From Vreelandella olivaria (GTDB lineage Bacteria > Pseudomonadota > Gammaproteobacteria > Pseudomonadales > Halomonadaceae), in contig AP019416.1 of the NCBI GenBank assembly GCA_004295565.1, positions 682,001 to 746,000 on the forward strand: a DNA stretch of 64,000 nt. Direction: 5' to 3'. Shown one piece after another: positions 29,804-40,099 of the stretch. A program made the translations under genes and the position numbers. The notes beneath the pieces were generated by a model. The model ran no database searches and was not told the origin of the DNA. It worked only from the letters and a program-made list of their open reading frames with translations. Positions within the stretch are counted from its first letter, which is position 1; each line of letters opens with the position of its first letter.

Positions 29804-30529
29804 ATGGCTTCATCAACGGTGGCTCCCAGGGCCTTTATTCAGCAGCAAAACCTGGTCGAGCAGGTGGCTGACTATTTGACCCAAGCGATTATTAGCCAAC
29901 ACTTTTTACCCGGCGAACGGCTCTCTGAAGTACAACTCTCCCGCGATCTGGGCGTTAGCCGCGCGCCGGTTCGAGAGGCCGCTCGTTTGCTGGAAAGCCG
30001 GGGTTTATTGATCTCAAAACCCCGGCGTGGCTTCTTTGTTCGCGCGTTGAATGCCGTTGAACTCGAAGATGTGTTTGATTTACGGCTGTGTCTTGAACGC
30101 CATGCCATTCACCGCTTGGTGGAGCGCTATACGCCTGAGGCCAAGCGTGTACTGGCGCAGCAGGTGGAGGTGCTGTGTGAGGCAGCGGAAAGCAATGATG
30201 GCACCCGGCGCATTGAGGAGGATTTGCAGTTTCACCGGCTGATGCTGCACTACGGGGGGAACGAGCGGCTGCTGCGTGCCTTTGATGATCTGACCCATGA
30301 GCTGCGCCTGTGCATCACCCTAATCACCAAAACCCACGAAGCCCCTGATACCATTGCCACAAGCCACTTTAAGCTCTTAGAGGCACTGGATAGCGGTAGC
30401 CCTGACGCTTGCCGTGAGGCGATCGATTACCATATAGGCGTTGCCCGTAAATTTGTGGTCAAGGGGGTGGGCGAAACCGGAGATGGTTCTGATGAAGATA
30501 GTGCCGATGAAGACGTTCTTCCACGCTGA
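29804..30529 (+). CDS. GntR-family regulator, FCD (FadR-type) subgroup
   Basis: 241 residues. The N-terminal winged helix has LVEQVADYLTQAIISQHFLP and GERLSEVQLSRDLGVSRAPV. The C-terminal all-helical FCD ligand domain has VFDLRLCLERHAIHRLV, RIEEDLQFHRLMLHYGGNER and LLEALDSGSPDACREAIDYH, including the Asp and His pattern used for metal and carboxylate binding. It is divergent from the ABC transporter operon and overlaps the third deacetylase gene, so it probably controls both in response to a small acid ligand. Confidence 0.92.
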   Translation: MASSTVAPRAFIQQQNLVEQVADYLTQAIISQHFLPGERLSEVQLSRDLGVSRAPVREAARLLESRGLLISKPRRGFFVRALNAVELEDVFDLRLCLERHAIHRLVERYTPEAKRVLAQQVEVLCEAAESNDGTRRIEEDLQFHRLMLHYGGNERLLRAFDDLTHELRLCITLITKTHEAPDTIATSHFKLLEALDSGSPDACREAIDYHIGVARKFVVKGVGETGDGSDEDSADEDVLPR

Positions 30530-31529
30530 CCAACTGCTTCATCACCCGCAAACCTACTTCTCCCGTGGCAAAATGCGCACGCCCCAGGAAGTGCCCGAGC
30601 GTGCCACACACCTACTGGCGGCGGCCAAACGGCTGGGTTTTGATACCCAATCTCCTGCCGACTACGGCGTGGCGCCGCTAAGGGCAGTGCATTCGTTGGC
30701 CTATCTGCGCTTCCTGGAAAGTGCTTACCCGCGCTGGCATGCCCTGGATGAGGACTGGGGCGAAGAGGTGATCTCCAACATCTTCGTACGTTCGCCCAAC
30801 GCCCTGCGCGGCATCCTGGCGGAAGCCGCCCGCTACCTGGCCGATGGCAGCGCGCCGGTGGGGAAACATACCTGGCAGTCGGCATACTGGTCAGCGCAAA
30901 GCGCGGTCGCCGGCGCCGAGGCACTGCTGGCCGGTGATCGGTTTGCCTATGCGCTATCGCGCCCGCCGGGTCACCACGCGGGCATCGACTCCGCCGGTGG
31001 CTTCTGTTTTCTCAACAATGCCGCCATTGCCGCCCAGCATCTTAAAACGCGCTACCCGCGCATCGTGGTGTTAGACCCTGATATGCATCACGGGCAGGGC
31101 ATTCAGGAAATTTTCTACCAGCGCGACGATGTTATGTATATCTCCATCCACGGCGATACCACCAACTTCTACCCGGCGGTGACCGGCTTCGAAGAGGAGC
31201 GCGGCGAAGGCGCAGGTCTGGGCTATAACCTCAACCTGCCGATGCCCCATGGTTCAGGCGAAGCGGTGTTCTTTGACCGCCTGGAGCAAGCCTGCCAAGC
31301 CATTCGGCTGTTCGAACCGGACGCCATTGTGCTGGCGCTGGGGTTTGATATCTACGAACTCGACCCTCAGGCCAAGGTCGCCGTTTCAACCGCGGGGTTT
31401 GGTGAGCTTGGCCGCAGGGTGGCGGGCCTGAATGTCCCCACGCTGGTGGTACAGGAAGGCGGTTACTACCTGGAAGGGTTGGAAGCCAATGCAGTGAATT
31501 TTTTTGAGGGGTTGTTGGGCAAGGCGTAA
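30507..31529 (+). CDS. Histone-deacetylase-family amidohydrolase 3 (acetylpolyamine amidohydrolase-like)
   Basis: 340 residues, intact. The start is the ATG at 30507 (MKTFFHADQLLHHPQTYFSR), inside the end of gntR; an ATG at 30492 is also possible. Motifs: ALSRPPGHHAGIDSAGGFCF with the catalytic His pair, VVLDPDMHHGQGIQEIFYQ with the zinc Asp and His, LALGFDIYELDPQAKV with the second zinc Asp and VQEGGYYLEG with the catalytic Tyr. Among the three copies this one most resembles Pseudomonas acetylpolyamine amidohydrolases. Overlap with gntR implies co-expression with the regulator. Confidence 0.92.
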   Translation: MKTFFHADQLLHHPQTYFSRGKMRTPQEVPERATHLLAAAKRLGFDTQSPADYGVAPLRAVHSLAYLRFLESAYPRWHALDEDWGEEVISNIFVRSPNALRGILAEAARYLADGSAPVGKHTWQSAYWSAQSAVAGAEALLAGDRFAYALSRPPGHHAGIDSAGGFCFLNNAAIAAQHLKTRYPRIVVLDPDMHHGQGIQEIFYQRDDVMYISIHGDTTNFYPAVTGFEEERGEGAGLGYNLNLPMPHGSGEAVFFDRLEQACQAIRLFEPDAIVLALGFDIYELDPQAKVAVSTAGFGELGRRVAGLNVPTLVVQEGGYYLEGLEANAVNFFEGLLGKA

Positions 31530-31550
31530 TGAGTAAGACAAGCCATCAAT

Positions 31551-31620
31551 GTGTCTGGCAAAATGGCTGCTTTCAGCGATCAGCAAACGATCCAGTTAGC
31601 AAACGAAAGGACACGGCATG
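31551..31620 (+). repeat. Duplicated leader sequence, copy A (before the AlbA_2 gene)
   Basis: Shares GTGTCTGGCAA, a TTTCAGCGATCAGCAAA block, CGATCCAG and the ribosome-site block CGAAAGGACACGGCATG with 33442-33524. Copy A lacks about 13 bases present in copy B. It ends exactly at the start codon of the gene at 31618. Confidence 0.8.
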
Positions 31621-33275
31621 AACCAGCCAGCCCTGAATACGCTGCTTGAGGGCCTAATACACACCTGGGAAAACGAGGTGGTGGAATTCAAACAGGCTGG
31701 TAACGACTACGACACCAACAAGATTGGTGAATACTTCTCGGCCTTAAGTAATGAAGCCAATCTGCGTGGGTTGGAACGTGCTTGGCTGGTATTTGGCGTA
31801 AGTAATAAAACTCGTGGTGTAGTGGGAACCAGCTACCGCGAAGACCCAGAGCGTCTGCATAGCTTGAAACAGCAAGTGGCACAAAGCACTGAGCCCAGTG
31901 TCACCTTCCGTGATATCCATGAGTTGAAGCATACAGACGGGAGGGTGTTGCTGTTTGAGATCCCGGCGGCACCACGCGGTATTCCCATAGCATGGAAGGG
32001 CCATTATCACGCCCGTGCGGGTGAAAGTCTGGGTTCCCTGGGTCTGGACAAACAAGATGAGATTCGTCAACAAACTTTGGCACAAGACTGGAGTGCGCAA
32101 CTGGTTCCAGCCGCTAGTTTAGCCGACCTGGACGAGGCTGCGTTGTATAAGGCCCGTGATGCCTTTGCCCAGAAATACGCCAATCGTTTTAGTAGCGACG
32201 AGGTAATGGGCTGGCCTTTGTCTACCTTTCTTGATCGGGCACGCATTACTCAGAACGGCAAGATTACGCGAACCACGCTATTACTGCTGGGCAAGGCTGA
32301 AGCGGCTTGGCATTTATCGCCTCATCCAGCCCAGATGACCTGGAAGTTGGAAGGCATAGAGCGTGCCTACCAGCACTTCGCACCCCCTTTTCTGCTGACC
32401 ACTTCGCAACTGTATCAGCGTATTCGTAACATACAGTTGCGTCTGCTCCCACAAGATGAGCTGTTGCCGGTTGAAGTGTCCAAGTATGATCAGAAAATTG
32501 TGCTTGAAGCTTTGCATAACTGCATCGCCCATCAGGATTACATGCGTAATGGGCGGGTAGTGGTAATCGAACAGCCGGATCGATTGGTGTTTGAAAATGA
32601 GGGCAGCTTCTACGAGGGTGCGCCGGGTGACTATTTGGAAGGTAATCGTATCCCCCGCCGCTACCGCAATCCCTTTTAGCCCAGGCCATGGCCGAACTGA
32701 ACATGATTGATACCATGGGCTACGGCATTCATGACATGTTTGCCCGCCAAGCCCGCCGTTATCTCCCCATGCCTGATTATGATCTTGGCGAATCGGGGGC
32801 GGTCAGGTTGACTATCTATGGTGGTGTCGTTGATCCGGCCTATAGTCGGCTTCTGATCCAGCAAACTGATTTACCGCTTGCGGATGTATTGGCACTAGAC
32901 CGAGTTCAAAAGCAGTTGCCGATTCCCGACGAGGCGATTACTCGCCTAAAGCGCGCAGGCCTTATAGAGGGGCGAAAGCCGCGTTTCTATGTTTCAGCCA
33001 GCGTGGCTAAGGCAACTGCAAGCAAAGCGGACTACATTCGTACACGTGCACAGGATGATGAGTTTTACGCCAAGCTGGTCATCGATTATTTGCATCAATT
33101 TGGCCAGGCTAACCGCGCAGAGATTGATAAGTTATTAATCGATAAACTTAGTGATGCGCTCACACCTGAACAAAAACAGCGCAAGATAGGTAACCTATTG
33201 ACCAAGCTGCGGCGGCGGGAGCGCATTCTTAATACGGGGTCGAGAGGAAAGCCAGAATGGAAGCTTGCAGAATAA
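31618..33275 (+). CDS. AlbA_2-domain ATP-binding protein, COG2865 type (frameshift near 32675)
   Basis: About 552 residues. The N-terminal AlbA_2 (Schlafen-like) domain shows ENEVVEFKQAGNDYDTNKIG, EYFSALSNEANLRGLERAWL and VFGVSNKTRGVVGT. The middle has the GHYHARAGESLGSL segment, and then EVSKYDQKIVLEALHNCIAH and VVVIEQPDRLVFENEGSF, a GHKL-type ATP-binding region. The C-terminal part after the shift (MAELNMIDTMGYGIHDMFAR onward) ends in a winged-helix-like segment. Such proteins are annotated as DNA-binding regulators and are common in defence islands. Its leader is duplicated before the following SMC operon, so it is probably part of, or a controller of, that system. Confidence 0.82.
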
Positions 33276-33441
33276 AAACAGCAGTAAAATAAGTTTAATT
33301 GTTTTAAAATCAAATTCTTACCTCTTTCTGCAAGAAGTTAAAATACGAAAAATGCAGAAAGGATGCAGAAAGAAAATGCCATAAAGCTGGGGTTTTGAAA
33401 ATCGAGGCCGTCCAGCGCACCAGAAGATGCTGCTTTGATCA
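33276..33441. other. Non-coding spacer before the SMC operon leader
   Basis: No gene is seen. It includes an AT-rich stretch (about 33285-33370) that could carry the operon promoter, but I cannot fix -10 and -35 elements with confidence. Confidence 0.4.
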
Positions 33442-33524
33442 GTGTCTGGCAATATAGCCACTTTCAGCGATCAGCAAAACGATCCAGATCGTCATTGAAA
33501 TAGTCATCGAAAGGACACGGCATG
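33442..33524 (+). repeat. Duplicated leader sequence, copy B (before the SMC operon)
   Basis: Second copy of the leader at 31551-31620, here ending at the ATG of the SMC-like gene (33522). Both copies keep the ribosome-site block right next to the start codon. Confidence 0.8.
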
Positions 33525-36500
33525 GCCCACCTGCTACGCATCGTGATGATTCACGGCCACCTGGAAGGGGTGGTGGAACTGAGTGTGGACGGTCACACCA
33601 ATATTTGCGGCACCAACGCCTCCGGTAAAACCACGCTTCAGCGGCTGGTGCCGGTGTTTTACGGCGAGCTACCCAATAAGGTAGTGCCCAAAACCCGCAT
33701 GAAGTTTGATGCGTTTTACCTGCCTCACCGCAACAGCTACCTGGTGTACGAGTACCGCCGCGAAGCGGCAATATCTGCCAGGCGGTGCTAACCCGCAAAG
33801 CGGAAGGCGGGGTGGAGTACCGCTTTGTGGGCGGGCCTTATCAGCCGGAAGATTATCTGGTAGAGAGCGAGGCAGGCGTGGCCGCACTGGATTACACCAA
33901 TGGGCCAGCGGCCTGCGCCGCAGCGGCACGCCGGTGTCGCCCAAGCTGGGCGCGACCTCTGAATTTCGCTCGGTGATCCAGAACGACTTTACCCAGCTGC
34001 ACGGCAACAGCCGCGACGGCCTCAAGCTGCGCCAGATCGCCGCGCAGTTCAGCCTGGTCAACCCCGAGCGGCGTATCCGGCATATCGAAAAGCTGGTCTC
34101 GGCGGTGCATGCCAAAGAGGGCAAGATGGACACCCTCAAAACCATGCTGGCGGCGATTTTCGAAGAGGATGGCGTAGAGCTGCCGGTAACGCGGATTCGC
34201 AACACCAAAGCCCGAGTGGATTGCCCAGATGCGACAATCCATGCGTCTGGAGCCACTGCAGGCATCGCTGGCCCGGCTGGGTGGGATCGACCGCGAACTG
34301 GCTGATCTGGATGCCACGCTCTGGCAACTGAAACCCCAACTCGAAGATGACCGCCAGCGGGCCGAGCGGCAAATGGCCGATGTGGATGCGGAGCTGGCCC
34401 GCCACCAGCGCGAATTCCAGCAGCGGAAAGCGACTACGCTGAAGCACGGGATAAGCTAAACGACCGCCACAGCGAAGTGGTCAGCGATCTGCAGCAGACC
34501 CAGCGCCGCTTGAACGACCTTCAAACCCAGTACGAGCGCTATGCTGAGGCGGATATGCCCGCCCTGGAGCGGGATATCAATGCGCTGCCTCAGTGGCGGG
34601 AGCAGCGCGATCAACTGCAAAAGCACCTGAACGTAATGCAGGACGCGGTAAAGAGAGCCAGGCGCGCCTGGACGGCCGCCTGCGCGAATTGTCTGAAGCG
34701 CTGGCCCGCCAGACCGGCGAGGCTCAGGAGCTGATCGACGCCCTAGTCGAAAGCCCTGCGGCGGGAGCAGCAGTGGGAGGCCGAGCAGCAGCTCAACGAG
34801 CGCTACCAGCAGGAGCGCCAACGCCTGGAGGGCGAGTACCAGGCGCAGCTGGAGCTCGGCGTCGAGCAGCTAGCCGAACTCAAAGCGCAGCTCTCGCTTT
34901 CCACCCAAACCGCCGAAGAGGCCAACGAGGCAGAACTTGCCCAGGCGCGCCTGGATCAAGCCCAGCAAGAGCGCAATGCCTCGGCCGCGACCTTAGACGG
35001 CCTGCGCCGGGAGTTTGAAAGCTGCCGCCGCGCCCGGGACGACGCCGAGCAGCAACTGGTGCAGCTTCGCCAGCAGCTTGAGCGCGCCGAGCAGCGCTGC
35101 TATGCGCTCTATCAGCAGCGCGACCCGGAGCAGGGCAGCCTGCGCCACTTCCTGCGCTACCACCGACCCGGTTGGGAGCAGCAGCTAGGCAAAGTGATTG
35201 CCCCGGAGCTACTGGAGCGGCGTGACCTCGCCCGCAACTGGCAGAAGGCGCCAGCGATGATCTGTTCGGGCTGACGCTGGATCTCTCCGCCATCGCCCTG
35301 CCGGACTACGCCCAGGATGAAGCCACCCTGTTAGCGGCGATTGAGGAGGCGGATAGCGCCAAGCGCCGGGTGCAGTCAGAGTGCCAAGCCGCCGAGAAAG
35401 CGCTCAAACAGCACAACGAGCGCGTACAGCAGGCGGATGAAGCCCAGGATCAGGGCCGTATGGCCCACAAGCGCGCCGAGCAGGAAGTCGAGTTTGCTAC
35501 CGAGGCGCGCCGCCAGCAGCAGGAGCGTCACGCCAAGCGCCAGCAGAGCGCCGCGCCGCCCATCAGGCCGCGTTAGCCAGCCAGGAACAGGCGCAGAAGG
35601 AACTGCGCGAAGAGAAGCAGCAGGCGCTCGCCGCCCTTAGCGAGACCCATCAAAGCCAATTATTAGAGCTAAAAGCCGACGGCCAGAGCCAGGTCGATAG
35701 TCTGGATGCCCAGCTGCGCCAGTATAAGCAGCAGCTAAGCGACGCTAATGCCGAGCACCAGCGTCAGCGGGAGGAGCTGGAAGAGGCCTTTAGCCAGGAG
35801 CTGGCGGAGCAGGGCGTCGATCCTGCCAAGTTAAGAGATACCAAAGAGCGCCTTGCCAGCCAGGACGAACGCATCCGCGTGACCGCTGCCCGCCAGGATG
35901 AACTCACCGAGTACACCCGCTTTATGCGCGTGGAGTGGGGCCAGCATAAACCCCAGTTAGTCGCCCAAGAGGCGGAGCTGGAGCAGGCGGAACAAAAGCT
36001 GCAACGTGATAAAGAGCATCTGAAAAATGATTTCCAGGCGGCGCGCAAAGCGCACCAAAGCACGGTCAGCACGCTGAAAACCCAGCGGGAGAGCGAATAC
36101 GCCTGCCTTGAAGCCTTGAAGCCACTGCTTACACAGCTGGAAGCCTTGGCCATCGAACCTGACGGCCAAGCCCCCAGTGCGCCCCCTGGGCGATGTGGAC
36201 GAGCGCATCGAGCGCGCCCGCCAGGCGCTGGGCAATCGCCACCAGCAGATCGAACAGCTGCGCCGTGGCTGCCTGGAGGTGGAGAGCCAACTGATCAAAG
36301 ACGCCAGCAGTGGCTTCGCCGAAGCGCTGGAGAGCGAACGCAGCAAGCTGCAAAGCGACAACCCACGGCTACAGCTGCCGCTACTGCGCGATATGCTCAA
36401 ACTGCTCGAAGATCAACAGCAGCAGTTGATTCAGGAAGGTCGCAACCTGAGCGACGACCTGGATAAGTTCTTCACCGTGTTCCGCGATTTGAACCGCCGC

Positions 36501-37175
36501 ATCAGCGCCCAGAGCCGCCGGCTTTCCGAAGAGGTCGCCGACGACCTGCGCCTGGAAGGCATCAGCAAAGCCGAAGTGCGTATCCAGTCCACCATTGATG
36601 AACTGGGCTTCTGGGAGCCGCTGAAGCTGTTCGCCCAGCGCTACAAAGAGTGGCGGGAATCCGGCCAGACGCTGCCCAGCGACGACTACTTAAACACCCT
36701 GGCGGACGTGGTCGATTTGCTGCGCAGCGACCAGCAGTACAGCTTCGAAAGCCTGCTGCGCCTGGAGCTGCACTTAAATGAAGGCGGCACCGATCTGGTG
36801 ATCAAAAACGACCGCCAACTGCTGGAGTCCTCCAGCCACGGCATGGCGTATCTGATTCTGTGCAAGTTCCTGCTTGCCTTTACCCGCCTGCTGCGCGGCG
36901 ATGCGGAAATCGCCATCCACTGGCCCATCGATGAGATCGGCACTCTGGCCTACCACAATGTCGAAAAACTGTTCGACGCCTGCGACAGCAACCGCATTCA
37001 TATCGTCGGCGCGTTTCCCAACCCCGAGTCCGATGTGCTGCTGCTGTTCGCCAACCGCTATTTGATCGATCGCGATGAGGCCAACCCCAACAAGCGGGTG
37101 TTAAAACGCATTGAGCCGCGACTAAGCCGCCTGGCCGAGCGGCTCCAGGAACGTCAGCAGGAGGTGACAGCATGA
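33522..37175 (+). CDS. MksB/JetC-like SMC ATPase (many frameshifts)
   Basis: Joined frames give about 1217 residues. The N-terminal head has Walker A CGTNASGKTTLQRLVPVFYG, followed by DAFYLPHRNSYLVYEYRRE. The centre (about 34229-36450) is a very long coiled coil rich in Gln, Glu, Arg and Ala. The C-terminal head has the signature-like SSHGMAYLILCKFLLAFTRL and Walker B IHWPIDEIGTL. This matches MukB/MksB/JetC-type condensins, which extrude DNA loops; in Wadjet systems the complex recognises and destroys plasmids. At least eight single-base breaks occur (near 33780, 33920, 34215, 34445, 34660, 34755, 35255, 35565 and 36175). Other genes here have the same problem, so true inactivation is not implied. 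It overlaps the next gene by ATGA. Confidence 0.85.
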
Positions 37176-37807
37176 TCGAACACGGCCCACTGCTTGAACG
37201 CCTGCTGGCGGGGGAGTTTATCTGCCCGGTCAGCGATGAGAGCGGCTATCGTCATTTAAGTAACGAAGAGACCCGCGAGGGGATTGACGCCTATCTGCGG
37301 CCGCTGAATCGCCGCCTGGCCAGCAACGAAGAGGGCAGCGTCTATTTTTTGGCCTGGCGTCAGCTCAATGACAACGCCCGGGATCAGCTCTCGCGCCAGC
37401 TTGGTGATACGCTCAATAGCCTGCTGCCGCTGCTGGAGTGGCTGCAACTGGTTCAAGAAGCGTTAGGTCGCGATACCCTGGCCGCCCCTGGCGATGTGCT
37501 CAAACCGGCGGAGTTTAGCGCCAAGTGTGAAGATAACCAAAGCCTACGCGAGCGCCTGGAGCGCCTGGCCACCGACAGCTTTTTCGGCTCGCAAAGTGAC
37601 CAGCTGGATGCCCAGGTAAAGCAGGTCTTCAAGCGCCTAAAAGAGCACGGCTACCTGCTCCAGCCCCATTCAGAGCGGCAGGTATTCGTGGTCACCGGCA
37701 AGATCGACTATCTGGTGGACTTGGTGCGCTTTATCCGCGATGAAGAGAACCTGCCCATCGACGCCGACAAAGAGGAGGGCTCCGGCGCCCAGGAGGCCCT
37801 TCTGTGA
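37172..37807 (+). CDS. MksE/JetB-like condensin subunit
   Basis: 211 residues, intact. It begins MIEHGPLLERLLAGEFICPV, has a double winged-helix-like pattern (LKEHGYLLQPHSERQVFVVT, then KIDYLVDLVRFIRDEENL) and an acidic end. Size, position between an SMC gene and a kleisin-size gene, and the GxxxRLLxGEFIC-type N-terminus fit the MksE/MukE group, which bridges kleisin and DNA. Overlaps of 4 bases on both sides show tight translational coupling with its partners. Confidence 0.75.
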   Translation: MIEHGPLLERLLAGEFICPVSDESGYRHLSNEETREGIDAYLRPLNRRLASNEEGSVYFLAWRQLNDNARDQLSRQLGDTLNSLLPLLEWLQLVQEALGRDTLAAPGDVLKPAEFSAKCEDNQSLRERLERLATDSFFGSQSDQLDAQVKQVFKRLKEHGYLLQPHSERQVFVVTGKIDYLVDLVRFIRDEENLPIDADKEEGSGAQEALL

Positions 37808-39033
37808 ATGAGCTGGAAAGCCGCCTGCTGAAAACCGGCAGCGAACGGCTGGCACTGCTGGGTAAGCATTCCGAAGCGCTGATGCAGGCCTACACCCGCG
37901 ATGAAGTGCCGCTGGAATCGCTCAGCGACAGCGCGCTGCGCAAGCTGCTGGCGGCGCGCATTCTATGGCGGCCGGACGAGCAGAGCGGCGTGAAGCTGGC
38001 GCCCAAGGTGCGCGAATTGATCGCCGAGATGCTCGCCGACGAGACCCGCCGCCACGTCAACGCCGACGTAGCGGAAACCCTGGAGCTGATTCGCGCCCTA
38101 GTACACAGTTACCGGGAGGCGCGCAGCCGCGGCGAACACTGGCGGCTAGAGCAGCAACTGATGCGCCTGCGCCAGGAGGTGGACGATCTAAATGGCCGCT
38201 TCGCCGACGCCATCGACAGCCTATGGCAGCGGCTGAATAGCGATTTCGGTTTCGTCAGTCAGCTCAACGACAAGATCCGCGAAAACGACCGCGCCCAAAA
38301 GCAGATCGCCAGGCTGCTGGATGGCCTGGCGCTGATCGACTTCGACGAGCTGATTGAGCTGGTGGGCAGCGACGGCAGCCTGCGCAAGCTGTTGATCAGC
38401 CAGCTACAACAGCAGCTAAGTAACCACTACACCGGCCTGCGCGAAGTGCAGCGGCGCTTGATCGAACTGATGGCGCGCTTCCGCAAGCAGCAGGCGCGAA
38501 GCCGCCTGATCAGCGGCATGGCCGCCTTTATGCGCGAACACCCAGGCTTTGTGCCCGGCAACTACGCACGGCGCAGCGAGGTACCAGGACTGGTCAATCA
38601 AGCCGCCCCGCTAAGCGCCGCGGCCGCCCCGGCGCTGGATCGCAACCTGGAGTGCCAGGTGCTCGCCGAGCTGCTCCACCAGCTCCCCCAGCCGCGTCAC
38701 ACCACACAAACCGTAGAAGCCGCCGCCCCTGCCCAGGCCCAGGAGAGCAGCCTAGCCGCCGCCCGCCAGCAAGCGCTCAAGCAAGATGTAGAGCACTTCT
38801 ATTTAAGCGTAATCGATCAGCCCCAGGCGGAGCCGGTCAGCGCCCTTGAGTACCTGCACTCAAGCCCACTGGAGTGGCCGGAAGAAATCTGGCTGTTCCA
38901 GGTGATTTCCGAATACCAGGGCCTGCCACGCAGCGACCAGCGAGCGTTTAAGCTCAAACAGCAGGAGAGTCAGGCCAGCCAATACAATCACCTGCGCCTG
39001 ATCCACGACGTTGAGCTGCAGCTAGCCGTATGA
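37804..39033 (+). CDS. Kleisin-like (MksF/JetA-type) subunit of the SMC operon
   Basis: 409 residues, GTG start at 37804 overlapping the previous stop. The sequence is almost wholly helical. A winged-helix-like N-terminus (YTRDEVPLESLSDSALRKLL) precedes a coiled-coil middle (LRQEVDDLNGRFADAIDSLW), a helical segment LIELMARFRKQQARSRLISG, a flexible Ala-rich linker (about 265-320) and a C-terminal domain (EEIWLFQVISEYQGLPRS). I do not recognise a named domain. The role as kleisin is inferred from the operon and the helical build with a linker. Databases sometimes carry misleading enzyme names for such proteins. Confidence 0.65.
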   Translation: MNELESRLLKTGSERLALLGKHSEALMQAYTRDEVPLESLSDSALRKLLAARILWRPDEQSGVKLAPKVRELIAEMLADETRRHVNADVAETLELIRALVHSYREARSRGEHWRLEQQLMRLRQEVDDLNGRFADAIDSLWQRLNSDFGFVSQLNDKIRENDRAQKQIARLLDGLALIDFDELIELVGSDGSLRKLLISQLQQQLSNHYTGLREVQRRLIELMARFRKQQARSRLISGMAAFMREHPGFVPGNYARRSEVPGLVNQAAPLSAAAAPALDRNLECQVLAELLHQLPQPRHTTQTVEAAAPAQAQESSLAAARQQALKQDVEHFYLSVIDQPQAEPVSALEYLHSSPLEWPEEIWLFQVISEYQGLPRSDQRAFKLKQQESQASQYNHLRLIHDVELQLAV

Positions 39034-39898
39034 ACCTACCCGGTCGCGCCCGCAATGGGCTAAACGGCGTCGCCCGCGAACTCCTCCGCCAGCCCTGGGT
39101 AGAAAAGCCCCGCCGCCAGTGGGTAGACGACGTGGTGGCCTGGTGCCACCAACACGACATTGACCTGGCCACGCGAATCAACAGTAAAGCGCTGCGCTTT
39201 GACGCCGCCTTGCTGACGCAGATTAATGACGTTCTAGAAAGCGCCCGCATAGCCCCGCTAGGTCGCTCACTCAGCGGCCTGACCAGCAGCGCCCAGGCGA
39301 AGGAGGGCGTCGAGGAAGACAAAGCAACGCGAGAAAGCCCCGTGCGCGGCGTGTACTCGTCAGTTTTCCACCGCAGCCAATAGCAGGGCTTGCCAGCGAG
39401 CCACGCGCTATTCGCGATGTGGATGTTATGGGGTTAAAACTGAGCGCGTTCAGCGCGCTAATCCAGGTCGAAAACCTCGACAGCTTCTATGAATTTTCGC
39501 CGGATATTCCTGTGCTAAGCGGCTACACAAACCCGCTGGTCGTCTACCGCGGCGACAGCCACTACGGCGGCGGCTTTGCCTTACTGGCGGATGCTTGGCA
39601 CAAAACCCGCCGAACGCACATCTACGCCGGTGACTTCGATGTAAAAGGCGTCACGCTAGCCCTCGACGGCAACGCCACTCACTTGCTCCTGCCCACCATC
39701 GAATGGCTCTCCCAAAACGCTACGCCGTTACACGTGCCTGCTGAGCAGTTTCCTTATCAGCGCAGGTTACGCAAACACCTCGCCGCGCTACCTTCAGCCC
39801 ATCCATTGCGTGACTACCTAATGCTACTACTGGAAAAGCAGCGGGGGCTTAAGCAGCAGTGGTTTGGTGGGGAGATCGTATCTACTGTGCTTGCGTGA
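39030..39898 (+). CDS. JetD/MksG-like Toprim-type nuclease subunit (frameshift near 39380)
   Basis: About 289 residues. The N-terminal part (WVEKPRRQWVDDVVAWCHQH) is winged-helix-like. The C-terminal part has LIQVENLDSFYEF with a Glu, LVVYRGDSHYGGGFALLADA and THIYAGDFDVKGVTLALD, the Glu followed by DxD pattern of Toprim nucleases. In Wadjet and MksBEFG systems the fourth subunit (JetD/MksG) is a Toprim-type nuclease that cuts captured plasmid DNA, so this gene completes a four-subunit set. It is much shorter than the classical DUF3322/DUF2220 JetD and may represent another family. The ATGA overlap with the kleisin gene supports one operon. Confidence 0.75.
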
Positions 39899-40099
39899 GG
39901 ATAGATATAGCAAAATTTTCGGGAGACGAAATTGAAGCGTATCTCCGAATTTACTTTTGCTAAAAAGATAGTTAATGGAGTAAAGTCAATCAGATGGGGT
40001 ATAACCTTAATGAATGATCGGCTACATTTCTTCAGGAAATGTGGTTAACCTAAGAGCTAATGTATAGTTAATAAGTGCTCTTCGATATTAGGAAAAAGA
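39899..40099. other. AT-rich spacer at the start of the low-GC segment
   Basis: Base composition drops sharply after 39898 and stays low to about 43990. No gene is seen in the spacer. Sequence near 40040-40090 (TATAGTTAATAAG) may hold the promoter of the DUF262 gene. Confidence 0.4.
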
